Source of the DNA: Candidatus Woesebacteria bacterium
GTDB taxonomy: Bacteria; Patescibacteriota; Microgenomatia; UBA1406; GWC2-37-13
DNA length: 13,189 nucleotides
Assembly (NCBI GenBank): GCA_017993865.1
Contig: JAGOLU010000015.1
Location: forward strand, 1-13,189
Direction of reading: 5' to 3'
This document shows, piece by piece, positions 1 through 6,070 of the stretch. Under the pieces are notes generated by a model that worked only from the letters and a program-made list of their open reading frames with translations, was not told the origin of the DNA and made no database searches. Position 1 is the first letter of the stretch. Each line of letters opens with the position of its first letter. The translations under genes were made by a program, and so were the position numbers.

Positions 1-463
1 GCCCTGTGGTCCCCGGATTGGTGATACCTCCCGTGATGTAGAAACCATAGGTAGTGGCAACCGTAAGATTTGTTGCGGCAAACGTCACATTCTGACCAGA
101 ACTTGCCGTCGCAGCAGCGCCAATACCCGGAAGTGCTGTAACGGCTTGACCATGATAGGTTGCGGGTAAACTCGCCGTGCTCACCGTAATACTTGCGGGA
201 GTTCCGCTGACCGTATACCCAGTCGCGAAAGATATACCGACTGATGCCTCGGTTGCGGTGGTCGGAGATCTCATGATGACCAGTATGGGATCAGTTCCAC
301 TTGCTACCAGAGAGATTGCCATGCGAGAATGACGCATGGAAACGTTGCTAAAGTTGGCAGCTTCCACGTTTTGACCAAACACACCTGAGAGAAAGACCAC
401 TACGAAAAGTATGCCAACGATTTTATGCATCCTTTGATTTGGGTTTCTTGGGGTATTTATCAT
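1..463 (-). CDS. Secreted surface protein, paralog of the 377-aa protein next to it (C-terminus outside window)
   Basis: This is the N-terminal part (154 codons) of a secreted protein; it has no stop before the window edge. I place the start at 463 rather than at the ATG at 430. From 463 the protein has exactly 39 residues up to the shared AANFS segment, as in the paralog at 546-1679. The N-terminus has basic residues, then a hydrophobic stretch (about residues 15-30) and an A-rich cleavage region (VEAAN), so it looks like a signal peptide. The mature part is Thr/Ser/Ala/Gly rich and predicted beta-rich, almost colinear with the paralog (RHSRMAIS, SGTDPILVIMR, GYTVSGTPASITVST). No enzyme motif is visible. 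It lies downstream of the paralog on the same strand, 82 nt away. The function is probably cell-surface or secreted, but no specific role can be given. Confidence 0.75.
   Translation of the reverse strand, partial: MINTPRNPNQRMHKIVGILFVVVFLSGVFGQNVEAANFSNVSMRHSRMAISLVASGTDPILVIMRSPTTATEASVGISFATGYTVSGTPASITVSTASLPATYHGQAVTALPGIGAAATASSGQNVTFAATNLTVATTYGFYITGGITNPGTTG
75..166. repeat. Near-identical 92-bp block shared by the two surface-protein genes
   Basis: Positions 75-166 match 1291-1382 with only two differences (128 vs 1344 and 143 vs 1359), both silent. The rest of the pair is clearly more diverged. This suggests recent local gene conversion or selection on this segment within the tandem duplication. 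Confidence 0.85.
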
Positions 464-545
464 ATACAAATAGGTCACTCTTACTTATATCGTATCATTA
501 TTACATTATTAGAATGAAAAATCAATCAATCTCGCAATAAGCTTA

Positions 546-1679
546 TCAGAAATCACCCGCACCTATTACGGTCAATGTATTTGTATAGTCGTCTGCTGAT
601 TTTGTCGCTGATGCAATGGCCACCCGTGGCAGTATGGTAACCACGTCACCCGACCCACCCACAGGTCCTGTTGCGGAGGCTATCTCTTGGAATGTTGTGC
701 TCGGTGTTCCTCCGGCTGAGGTTGATGCTCCATTAAATTCTGCAGCAATGGTAAGACTACCTGAACCATTAGTAGTGCTATCCACATCTACCACTACTCC
801 TTCAGTGCCTGCAGACAAGCTGGTAGGAGTGGCATCTGCCGCAGTACCAGCGAACGCGATAGATGCCGCCGCAACAGCAGATGTGAGACCTGAATTTGAA
901 TTCGCCTTCATCCACATGACATGGCCATTATTTGCATTGGTTGTGGCAGTCGCCGTAACACCAGACACTGCGCCGTTTTGGGGACCACCTGGATATTCGA
1001 CCGTAGCCAAAGAAGTGTCTAACGTGATCGATTGAGCGCTTAATATGAGCGTATAGGTCGGTGCTACTCTTGCAGTAATCACTATCTGGTCACTGTCTGT
1101 TGCGCCACCGTTATCCGAGACGATATACGTGGCGAGGCGACTCGTATCGATGGCATCCGTGTAGGCAGAAAAGTCGGGAGTCCCATCGGTGTGAGTTGAC
1201 ACTCTTGTTACTTTCTGCCCCGTGGTCCCCGGATTGGTGATTCCTCCCGTGATATAAAAGCCGTATGTTGTTCCCACAGTCATGTCAGTGGCGGCAAACG
1301 TCACATTCTGACCAGAACTTGCCGTCGCAGCAGCGCCAATACCTGGAAGTGCTGTAACAGCTTGACCATGATAGGTTGCGGGCAAGCTTGCAGTACTCAC
1401 TGTAATGCTTGCAGGAGTTCCGCTGACCGTATACCCAGAAGCAAATGATATGCCAATCGAAAGCTCTGTCCCTACTGTTGCAGGTCGCATAATAACCAAT
1501 ATGGGGTCAGTGCCACTTGCCACGATAGAGATAGCCATGCGAGAGTGACGCATCCCAAGGTTAGAAAAGTTGGCAGCGTGAGCCGAACTAGCAAGAGTAA
1601 GTCCGAGGGTGAAAAGGACAACTGCCGAAAGAAGAACTCTTGTTCTCTGTGGTGTATTTTGTTCTCTTTCGCTTATCAT
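546..1679 (-). CDS. Secreted beta-rich surface protein (377 aa), complete member of a tandem pair
   Basis: The protein has a signal peptide (basic residues up to about 14, hydrophobic 15-31, cleavage near SAHA-AN at 33-37). A long Ala/Thr/Ser/Gly-rich region with almost no Cys follows, typical of extracellular beta-sandwich proteins. The first ~120 mature residues match the neighbouring truncated paralog nearly without gaps. The middle part (DTSRLATYIVSDNGG, then VAPTYTLILS) looks like a second beta domain. The C-terminus (ADDYTNTLTVIGAGDF) resembles the last strand of many secreted Patescibacteria proteins and ends in Phe. There is no LPxTG-like motif and no C-terminal TM helix, so it is not an obvious sortase substrate. 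No Shine-Dalgarno sequence precedes the ATG; a TATATT box sits 6 nt upstream. Function unknown; an adhesin or a coat-layer component is possible. Confidence 0.8.
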   Translation of the reverse strand: MISEREQNTPQRTRVLLSAVVLFTLGLTLASSAHAANFSNLGMRHSRMAISIVASGTDPILVIMRPATVGTELSIGISFASGYTVSGTPASITVSTASLPATYHGQAVTALPGIGAAATASSGQNVTFAATDMTVGTTYGFYITGGITNPGTTGQKVTRVSTHTDGTPDFSAYTDAIDTSRLATYIVSDNGGATDSDQIVITARVAPTYTLILSAQSITLDTSLATVEYPGGPQNGAVSGVTATATTNANNGHVMWMKANSNSGLTSAVAAASIAFAGTAADATPTSLSAGTEGVVVDVDSTTNGSGSLTIAAEFNGASTSAGGTPSTTFQEIASATGPVGGSGDVVTILPRVAIASATKSADDYTNTLTVIGAGDF

Positions 1680-1685
1680 ATTTAA

Positions 1686-1772
1686 AATATATCGATTCTA
1701 ATCTTAGTTAACAACACAGGCCGAGGACAGACCCTTATGTTAACAGTAGCATTATGTATTGCCTGCTGTCAA
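1686..1772 (-). promoter_or_regulatory. Candidate promoters of the surface-protein gene
   Basis: Reading the minus strand, a TATATT box (1686-1691) lies 6 nt before the ATG at 1679, the spacing seen at other genes here. Farther upstream, TTGACA (1767-1772) and TACTGT (1743-1748, preceded by TGC) are 18 nt apart and would give a leader of about 57 nt. Which one is used cannot be told from sequence. Confidence 0.35.
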
Positions 1773-1820
1773 GGGGAATGCTATTCAAAAAGTAGTGCTT
1801 AAGTTTATTCTATCATTCAC

Positions 1821-2207
1821 CTATGGCATGGTAGTGTTCTTTGAGTCTTGGTAAAGCCCCACGTCGACAATAACTTTGGTGTCCGGATCAAAAATAATTA
1901 CCTTATCCGAATACATAATAATTGCATCGCCTTTCTTTGCCTTATTGAAGAAACCAGATTTCTTTTTGAGAAGAGCTACATCAGTAACCGTCGCTATTTT
2001 AGGTTGCTCAGCGGGGAGCACCATACTTTTGCCTAGAGCCTCCAGTATCTGTGAACCTCCGCGCACATCTTCTTGTGCCCTGCTGTGAGCTGCTTCTCCA
2101 GACCGATAGAAGTAAACTAGCGCATATATTGCGCCCAACAACACAAGGAGAATGATGATTGTCCGAACGGACGAGAGCTTAGGCATAGGAAACATACACC
2201 TCATCAA
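1821..2207 (-). CDS. Small membrane-anchored protein with extracellular FF-x-x-A-x-x-GD module
   Basis: This is a bitopic protein: a short basic N-terminus, one TM helix (about residues 15-33, IIILLVLLGAIYALVYFY), then about 90 extracytoplasmic residues. The soluble part shares a module with the upstream gene product: xxPxExPxxATVxDxxxLKxxxxFFxxAxxGDxxIxxxxxxIxFxP. It lacks the C-terminal LytR_C domain of that neighbour, so it looks like a shortened paralog. It starts 13 nt after the neighbour's stop, so the two probably form an operon. The start is uncertain: ATGs lie at 2207, 2195 and 2186. A GAGGTG at 2197-2202 is best spaced for 2186 (protein beginning MPKLSS). No catalytic residues are visible; a scaffold or envelope role is only an inference. 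Confidence 0.7.
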   Translation of the reverse strand: MMRCMFPMPKLSSVRTIIILLVLLGAIYALVYFYRSGEAAHSRAQEDVRGGSQILEALGKSMVLPAEQPKIATVTDVALLKKKSGFFNKAKKGDAIIMYSDKVIIFDPDTKVIVDVGLYQDSKNTTMP

Positions 2208-2220
2208 ATAGCTGTAAGAG

Positions 2221-2886
2221 TTATTTCTCCCCTACGATAATCAGCAAGTCTGCATCAGGTGTTGCCTCGCCTGCGGGAAGCGTAGAAACTTCAGCTCCGA
2301 GGAATTTAGCCACGTCAGCCGCGGACTGCGCGTTGTTGCCAGTCACGTCGACAACGAGAGTCTTAGCATAATCTTTAGATTTGGCATTCGCTACAGAGGT
2401 GATTATTTGCGCACCTGCCGCTTTCTTAATACTATCCTCAACTTTAGTTGCTGCCCCTGATTGACTCGTTCCATTATAGATGGCCACCTTGATGGTCTGG
2501 GGCTGTTGTTGGGTCGGTGTCGTGATAAGAGGTCCTGATTCTACAATCTTACCAACAGACGGTCGGAATAATACTGCTTTTCGTGCTGTCTGAAAGACGA
2601 TAAGTTTATCGCCATTTTCTGCTTGGGCGAAAAATGCTTGTTGCGATTTCAGGGCTTCTTTATCCTTAACAGTTGCGACAACAGGAGTCTCGTTCGGAAC
2701 TTCCATGATTTTTTTGAGCTGGGTGACCAACATGCTTGTTTCCTTTTCTGCTTCTTTATCTGAAACAGGCACTTTTGCTTCGTATGTTTTATACAAATCG
2801 TAGAACCTGACTGCAGCAAAAGTTGAAGCAGCCATGTATACCACCGCGATACTTGCGAGTATTGTTTGTTTGGAGATCGATGCCAT
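2221..2886 (-). CDS. Membrane-anchored LytR C-terminal domain protein
   Basis: The 221-aa protein has a TM anchor at about residues 8-27. A module at about 58-120 is shared with the 1821-2207 product (VPNETPVVATVKD, then FFAQAENGDK and LFRPSVGKIVESG). A Pro/Gln linker (121-131) leads to a LytR_C-type domain at about 131-219, with the hallmark IKVAIYNGT, SGAATKVEDSIKKA, DYAKTLVVD and a closing DLLIIVGE strand. LytR_C domains are usually attached to LytR-CpsA-Psr enzymes that ligate glycopolymers to the wall. Here the catalytic LCP domain is absent, and such stand-alone anchored versions are common in Patescibacteria. It is the first gene of an operon with the next small paralog. A role at the cell envelope is likely; the ligand is unknown. 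Confidence 0.85.
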   Translation of the reverse strand: MASISKQTILASIAVVYMAASTFAAVRFYDLYKTYEAKVPVSDKEAEKETSMLVTQLKKIMEVPNETPVVATVKDKEALKSQQAFFAQAENGDKLIVFQTARKAVLFRPSVGKIVESGPLITTPTQQQPQTIKVAIYNGTSQSGAATKVEDSIKKAAGAQIITSVANAKSKDYAKTLVVDVTGNNAQSAADVAKFLGAEVSTLPAGEATPDADLLIIVGEK

Positions 2887-2917
2887 AAGAAAAATAGATT
2901 GGAATTCTAATCAACTC

Positions 2918-2946
2918 AATGTATCAAAATGAACAAGGAGAGTCAA
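2918..2946 (-). promoter_or_regulatory. Promoter of the LytR_C operon
   Basis: On the minus strand TTGACT (2941-2946) and TACATT (2918-2923) are separated by 17 nt, a good sigma-70 pattern. The transcript would start near 2911 and give a leader of about 25 nt before the ATG at 2886. Confidence 0.6.
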
Positions 2947-3027
2947 GCGTATTCTATGAAATGATACCCAACACATCAATGTTACATCACCCAAACCCAT
3001 AGAAGGCTCGGGATGCCTGCATTGTGC

Positions 3028-3489
3028 CTATATGAATTCTGCTATATTAATCTTGTGCATGTTCATCAATTTGGCAAAAGCACCTGGGTTTTTCATAAGT
3101 TCCTCCATGCTCTCAGGCACAACTTGCCAGCTCAAACCATACTTATCCTTGCACCATCCGCATTGTTCGGATTCCTTTACACTAGACAGCTTCTCCCAGT
3201 AGTAATCAATCTCGGCTTGATCTTTGCAGGAAACCAAGAAAGATATCGATTCGTTAAATTTAAATTCTGGACCAGCATTTATGGCTACGAATAGGCTACC
3301 ATAGAGCTCAAAATCAATAGTGAGCACTTTCCCTGCCAGGTCCTTTTGAAAGTCGGCCAAACCTTCCTCTGTGCTTTTCGGATAGTAAACAGTCGAGATA
3401 ATCTTGCTATCAGGAAAGACTGAGAGATAAAAGTCTACTGCCTCCTGTGCATTATGGTCGAACCATAGGTTTGGTGTGATTTTTTTCAT
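3028..3489 (-). CDS. VOC-superfamily protein, PhnB/3-demethylubiquinone methyltransferase-like
   Basis: The 153-aa protein has the typical start of the PhnB-like VOC family (MKKITPNLWFDHNAQEAVDFYLSVFPDSKI). The middle motifs (LTIDFELYGSLFVAINAGPEFKFN, split here over about residues 56-79) and the ending CGWCKDKYGLSWQVVP also fit, and the length is normal for the family. VOC proteins fold as paired beta-alpha-beta-beta-beta units around a metal site. Many of this subgroup are named after 3-demethylubiquinone 3-methyltransferase but have no proven activity. Nothing nearby suggests quinone metabolism, so the substrate is left open. It is a single gene, with an extended -10 box six bases before the ATG and no Shine-Dalgarno sequence. 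It could be a later acquisition, since such genes move readily. Confidence 0.88.
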   Translation of the reverse strand: MKKITPNLWFDHNAQEAVDFYLSVFPDSKIISTVYYPKSTEEGLADFQKDLAGKVLTIDFELYGSLFVAINAGPEFKFNESISFLVSCKDQAEIDYYWEKLSSVKESEQCGWCKDKYGLSWQVVPESMEELMKNPGAFAKLMNMHKINIAEFI

Positions 3490-3495
3490 AGATTT

Positions 3496-3504
3496 ATTTT
3501 AGCA
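3496..3504 (-). promoter_or_regulatory. Extended -10 box of the VOC gene, leaderless spacing
   Basis: The minus strand reads TGCTAAAAT, a TGn-extended -10 hexamer, with 6 nt (AAATCT) between it and the ATG. The start point would fall at or next to the ATG. No convincing -35 is seen. Confidence 0.55.
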
Positions 3505-3604
3505 TTGTTTTATTAACATGCCTAACAAACTAAACTAAAGAGGTACCATTCGTTTGATCGCAGTCTCAAGGCCACTTCGCTCTGATAACATGTCGGAGCT
3601 TCAG

Positions 3605-3629
3605 CAAGGCGGAGGCGGAAAGCGTGGGA
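3605..3629. repeat. Att-like remnant resembling the element's left arm and the tRNA-Ser end
   Basis: Positions 3614-3629 match 4895-4910 (the inner arm of the left att repeat) at 13 of 16 bases, including an exact AAGCGTGGGA. Further left, CAAGGCGGAGG (3605-3615) resembles CAATGGCGGAGG at the tRNA-Ser end (9253-9264). This may mark the far end of an older element inserted at the same site. The surrounding 3490-3658 stretch has no convincing gene. Confidence 0.35.
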
Positions 3630-3658
3630 CTTAGTTGGAACTTATTTCTGTCAGAGAG

Positions 3659-4159
3659 CTACCATTTAACTGCAGAGTATTTTTCTGCAAGACCAAGCGT
3701 AGTCAGCCTCAACCACAATGCGGTGGAACTTACAACATATTTATCTCTAAGTAGCTCTTCATTTAAACCATGGGTATTAAGATCACTAATCAAAAAATCC
3801 TTTGGCATTAGTATTTCGCCCGCAAACATATCAGCCTCTCTTTCTTGTTGAAAATGCTTGGTGTAAATACGACTCATACCTTTTTCATATTCATCTTCCA
3901 CATACTGATGACCATTGACGACATGACCAAGTTCATGAGCTATGGTAAATCGCTGTCTATAAATAGGGTCCTTATTGTTGATTCCTATAACTTTTATCCC
4001 ATCTTCTATAATCACTAGCCCCCTGGTCGATCTAGGAAAAGTGTAAGGAATGATCTCGAACTCCAATATTGAAGCAATATTTTGAAGGTCAACCGGAGCA
4101 CTTACTATTTTCGCCATCCTTATCAAATGGGTCGCTTTTTCTCTATTTTGATTTTTCAT
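3659..4159 (-). CDS. ImmA/IrrE family metallo-endopeptidase
   Basis: The 166-aa protein carries the zinc-binding HELGH motif at residues 75-79 (FTIAHELGHVVNGH) and a downstream acidic motif (EREADMFAGEILMP, 106-119) that supplies the third ligand. Together these define the ImmA/IrrE (DUF955) family. ImmA proteases cleave XRE-type repressors to induce mobile elements, and IrrE-like members act in stress responses. Its start overlaps the end of the XRE gene by 17 bp, so the two are co-transcribed and probably work as a protease-regulator pair. The C-terminal part (about 120-166) contains the helical region common after the active site. There is no sign of truncation. It may come from an integrative element, given its company and the att-like debris on both sides. 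Confidence 0.92.
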   Translation of the reverse strand: MKNQNREKATHLIRMAKIVSAPVDLQNIASILEFEIIPYTFPRSTRGLVIIEDGIKVIGINNKDPIYRQRFTIAHELGHVVNGHQYVEDEYEKGMSRIYTKHFQQEREADMFAGEILMPKDFLISDLNTHGLNEELLRDKYVVSSTALWLRLTTLGLAEKYSAVKW

Positions 4160-4484
4160 TTACACGTCTCTTTTGTAAAAAATCTCGAAATTCATTCAGG
4201 AATTCGTCTGCGAGTTGTCTCTCTTCTTTTGTGATGTTTTTTTCGTTTCTGAACTGTACGTTAGGACCTTTTTTCCTTGCCTCATTCCCAACTATTTCCG
4301 TGATGGGAATATTAAAAAATGTAGCAATTTTGGTTAGGTCCGTTACAGTAAGTTCGGTTTTCCCCAGCTCTATGTCAGATATGGCCGCATGGGATTTGCC
4401 CAATTCTTCTCCCAATTTTCCCTGGGAGATTCTCTTGAGCATACGTATTTGTCTTATCTTTTCACCTATATCCTTTTTGTCCAT
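4143..4484 (-). CDS. XRE-family transcriptional regulator paired with ImmA
   Basis: With the start at 4484 the protein has 113 aa. It has an HTH_3 domain at about residues 7-62 (IGEKIRQIRMLKRISQGKL, then HAAISDIELGKTELTV) and a charged helical tail. The open frame extends 19 codons further to 4541. I reject that longer start because the extra residues look unlike the family and the promoter lies inside them (-35 at 4515-4520, -10 at 4491-4496). With the -10 only 6 nt from the ATG at 4484, the mRNA should be leaderless. XRE proteins of this layout usually repress their own operon and are cleaved or antagonised by the ImmA partner encoded next. Several TGTAAGC-like repeats upstream are candidate binding sites. 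Confidence 0.9.
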   Translation of the reverse strand: MDKKDIGEKIRQIRMLKRISQGKLGEELGKSHAAISDIELGKTELTVTDLTKIATFFNIPITEIVGNEARKKGPNVQFRNEKNITKEERQLADEFLNEFRDFLQKRRVNEKSK

Positions 4485-4490
4485 GGATAG

Positions 4491-4520
4491 ATTGTAGCAC
4501 CTTCTTACAAAGTATGTCAA
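4491..4520 (-). promoter_or_regulatory. Consensus promoter of the XRE-ImmA operon
   Basis: On the minus strand, perfect TTGACA (4515-4520), an 18-nt spacer and TACAAT (4491-4496) are followed by 6 nt and the ATG at 4484. Transcription should begin at about the A of the start codon, giving a leaderless mRNA. Confidence 0.85.
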
Positions 4521-4582
4521 GAGTGTAAGCTCTGTTGACATTGAAGAGGAAGTGATGTAAGCTATGCATTAAGTATGTAAGC
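4510..4582. promoter_or_regulatory. Repeated AGTATGTAAGC-like sites, candidate XRE operators
   Basis: TGTAAGC occurs at 4524-4530, 4556-4562 and 4576-4582 in the same orientation. AAGTATGT occurs at 4510-4517 and 4571-4578, the former overlapping the -35 box. The cluster lies between the divergent XRE-ImmA operon and the 58-aa gene, where autoregulatory operators would be expected. Confidence 0.45.
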
Positions 4583-4627
4583 ATATCAGACAAATCCTTA
4601 CGTACGATTATAAATTTACCCATACCT

Positions 4628-4804
4628 ATGGCGAAATTCGAGATCTACTTCAGCAAAGCTGCTGATTATAGGTGGAGATTGAAGGCTGCAAACGGGGAAA
4701 TTGTTGCTATCAGTGAAGGCTATACAGAGAAGGCCTCAGCGATACGTTCCGCCCGAAGAATCCAAGAGCTAGCACCTTTAGCTCTTATTGATGACATCAG
4801 CTGA
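4628..4804 (+). CDS. DUF1508/YegP-like small protein
   Basis: This 58-aa protein (start MAKFEIYFSKAADYRWRLKA) fits the DUF1508 pattern: FxIYxxxxxxYRWRLKAxNGEIVAxSEGYxxKxxAxxxxxxI, with the central aromatic/basic run and the conserved NGE-I-A-SEGY turn at about residues 22-32. DUF1508 domains are small beta-beta-alpha units of unknown function, often present as two copies in bacterial YegP proteins; here there is one. The gene is divergent from the XRE-ImmA operon and shares its control region. A TATAAA (4609-4614) lies 13 nt before the ATG and no Shine-Dalgarno sequence is visible. The downstream hairpin at 4820-4849 may end its transcript. Confidence 0.82.
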   Translation: MAKFEIYFSKAADYRWRLKAANGEIVAISEGYTEKASAIRSARRIQELAPLALIDDIS

Positions 4805-4819
4805 TAATGGTTGGTGATT

Positions 4820-4849
4820 GGTTCGATAATCCTGCAAGATTGTCGAACC
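4820..4849 (+). terminator. Strong hairpin after the DUF1508-like gene
   Basis: GGTTCGATAATC (4820-4831) and GATTGTCGAACC (4838-4849) form a 12-bp stem with one G-U pair and a 6-nt loop. It starts 15 nt after the stop codon. There is no clear T tract after it, so it may be an RNA-stabilising or protein-binding structure rather than an intrinsic terminator. Confidence 0.5.
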
Positions 4850-4878
4850 ACCATTGATTATATATCATGAACAACATA

Positions 4879-4896
4879 GACGACATTTCACAATGG
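4879..4896. repeat. Left attachment repeat (attL)
   Basis: GACGACATTTCACAATGG is repeated at 9241-9258 with a single C/T difference (4884 vs 9246). Beyond the repeat, GTGGGA at 4905-4910 also matches 9267-9272 at the same offset. The inner arm (TAGGAAGCGTGGGAG) loosely mimics the tRNA 3' half. Confidence 0.75.
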
Positions 4897-4974
4897 TAGG
4901 AAGCGTGGGAGTTGGTATGTGTTTATCTGAATGACATATAGGTATCTAAGCGCACTAGTCTGGAGTTATGTTGC

Positions 4975-4980
4975 TATACT
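4975..4980 (+). promoter_or_regulatory. -10 box of the 46-aa membrane protein gene
   Basis: TATACT, preceded by TGC (extended -10), lies 8 nt before the ATG at 4989. No -35 is evident. Confidence 0.5.
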
Positions 4981-4988
4981 TATAAATA

Positions 4989-5129
4989 ATGAAGAAATTT
5001 GTAGACCATTGGCTAACCCATCATCCACTAATATCTGCGTTTGTGCTACTTGGTTTAGTTGTCTTGATTCTGTGGTGGCTGAGTCAGCCTTTGCAGGTTA
5101 TTTATAGCCCCTCAGCGCCTCCAAATTGA
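4989..5129 (+). CDS. 46-aa single-TM protein at the left end of the element
   Basis: The frame encodes MKKFVDHWLTHHPLISAFVL and continues with a strongly hydrophobic helix (about residues 14-31, ending LWW) and a short Pro/Ser tail. It is therefore predicted to be a bitopic membrane peptide with a short cytoplasmic, His-rich N-terminus. A TGn-extended -10 box lies 8 nt before the ATG, which supports real expression. I do not recognise the family. Small hydrophobic peptides at element ends can be entry-exclusion, holin-like or toxin peptides, but nothing here selects among these. It could also be a chance frame, though the promoter and the clean TM pattern speak against that. Confidence 0.5.
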   Translation: MKKFVDHWLTHHPLISAFVLLGLVVLILWWLSQPLQVIYSPSAPPN

Positions 5130-5150
5130 GATAATATATTGGAGCAGTTC

Positions 5151-5170
5151 ATGCAGGTAAAAATCTGCAT
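5151..5170. repeat. Small inverted repeat ATGCAG/CTGCAT
   Basis: A perfect 6-bp stem (5151-5156 with 5165-5170) and an 8-nt A-rich loop sit 21 nt after the 46-aa gene. It has no T tract after it. It could be a weak terminator or part of an origin; neither can be shown. Confidence 0.3.
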
Positions 5171-5217
5171 TCCGCCACCAGCATGCTCGATTAACATACA
5201 CTAGAAATATATTTAAT

Positions 5218-5246
5218 TTGACAACATAACAAAATTGTTATATACT
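5218..5246 (+). promoter_or_regulatory. Promoter with embedded palindromic operator for the toxin-antitoxin operon
   Basis: TTGACA (5218-5223), a 17-nt spacer and TATACT (5241-5246) make a near-consensus promoter. The spacer holds the perfect dyad ATAACAA-AA-TTGTTAT (5226-5241), which touches the -10 box. This is the classic position for autorepression by an XRE antitoxin. The leader is about 39 nt with GGAGG at 5275-5279, 12 nt before the ATG. Confidence 0.85.
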
Positions 5247-5291
5247 CCAGATTATCATTTCTCATGTAACATGTGGAGGCAACCTTAACAT

Positions 5292-5636
5292 ATGAGCATC
5301 GTAGAACATCGCGACAGGTCTGGAGAAAGTTGTATTGCGTCATTCATTAGAAGAGAAATTAAAGATCAGAAACAAAAAATGCAGATTGAGAGAGACATTA
5401 GTAGACTCAGTTCGTTTACTTTTCAACAACTGACGAGAAATGGTTGGCTTGAGAAGATCCGTGATTCAGGAGTATGGGAATATAGGTGTGGCTTTGGCAA
5501 ACATATATTTAGAATTTTTCTTGGTATTCAAGGGCAAGATTACATCTTATTGCATATAGTTCATAAAAAGAAAAATAAATTGAATCCCAGAGATATTAGG
5601 CTTGCCATTAAACGTTATTCCCAACATATAATATGA
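5292..5636 (+). CDS. RelE/HigB-like toxin of the phage Gp49 type
   Basis: The 114-aa protein fits the Gp49-type RelE superfamily. Helices near the N-terminus are followed by FTFQQLTRNGWLEKIRDSGV, then WEYRCGFGKHIFRIFLG, ILLHIVHKKKNKLNPRDI and a closing helix LAIKRY. The conserved features are the E-x-R beta strand (residues 63-65), the FRI strand, the basic KKKNK patch (92-96) and the final A-x-x-R/K helix. These toxins are usually ribosome-associated mRNA interferases. As in HigBA modules, the toxin gene comes first and its stop overlaps the antitoxin ATG (ATGA). The N-terminal ~20 residues are longer than a minimal Gp49 toxin. It probably stabilises the element; the activity is inferred from the family. 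Confidence 0.85.
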   Translation: MSIVEHRDRSGESCIASFIRREIKDQKQKMQIERDISRLSSFTFQQLTRNGWLEKIRDSGVWEYRCGFGKHIFRIFLGIQGQDYILLHIVHKKKNKLNPRDIRLAIKRYSQHII

Positions 5637-6067
5637 AAAGGTTAAACACAAAAGAATTTGTTTTTGATGTTAACTCCTACAATCTGGAATATTCAAATGA
5701 CGATCTGGCTGTAGAGCTGGGATATATGATTAAGAACGCCAGAATGATTAGAAACATGACACAGGTAGAATTGGCCCACCAAATAGGCACACGGCAAACG
5801 AGCATAGCAAGGGCTGAAAGGGGTGTGAGCTTACCCTCACTTTCTTTTTTAGTAAAAATGGCCAAGGCCTTTCATACTAATCTCATTATGCCTGTTTTTG
5901 AATTCATGAGGGATGATCCCAACCTTTTGATTAATATGCATTGTCGTAGTACTACTGTTGTGGCTACGTATTTTCCACCACAACCAGTTCGCACTCTTCC
6001 ATATCCCACAAATCAAAGTCACACAGCGTATAAAGCAGATAATAGTTATCAATATGCCTCAAATTAA
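5633..6067 (+). CDS. XRE-type antitoxin with a long polar C-terminal tail
   Basis: The 144-aa protein has an HTH_3 domain at about residues 29-87 (GYMIKNARMIRNMTQVELAH, then IGTRQTSIARAERGVSLPSL). It follows the toxin with a 4-nt ATGA overlap, so translation is coupled. This order and pairing are those of HigB-HigA modules. It probably binds and neutralises the toxin and represses the promoter through the dyad at 5226-5241. The last ~45 residues are Pro/Tyr/Ser/Asn/Thr rich, look disordered and are unusual for HigA proteins of about 100 aa. Whether this tail binds the toxin, or the product of the next gene, is unknown. Confidence 0.87.
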   Translation: MKRLNTKEFVFDVNSYNLEYSNDDLAVELGYMIKNARMIRNMTQVELAHQIGTRQTSIARAERGVSLPSLSFLVKMAKAFHTNLIMPVFEFMRDDPNLLINMHCRSTTVVATYFPPQPVRTLPYPTNQSHTAYKADNSYQYASN

Positions 6068-6070
6068 AAT

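Noticed and set aside
616..1035. Open plus-strand frame of 139 codons opposite the surface-protein gene
   Set aside because: It is the antisense of a Thr/Ala-rich coding region with no promoter, ribosome site or recognisable protein pattern.
3538..3594. Short minus-strand frame ending SERSGLETAIKRMVPL
   Set aside because: It has only 18 codons from its ATG with a stop close upstream and no known family; probably debris.
4485..4541. Longer start for the XRE regulator at 4541
   Set aside because: The consensus promoter lies inside this extension and the family begins at the MDKKDIGEKI segment.
4894..4935. 13-codon frame starting MVGSVGVG after the left repeat
   Set aside because: Too short, with no promoter or ribosome site.
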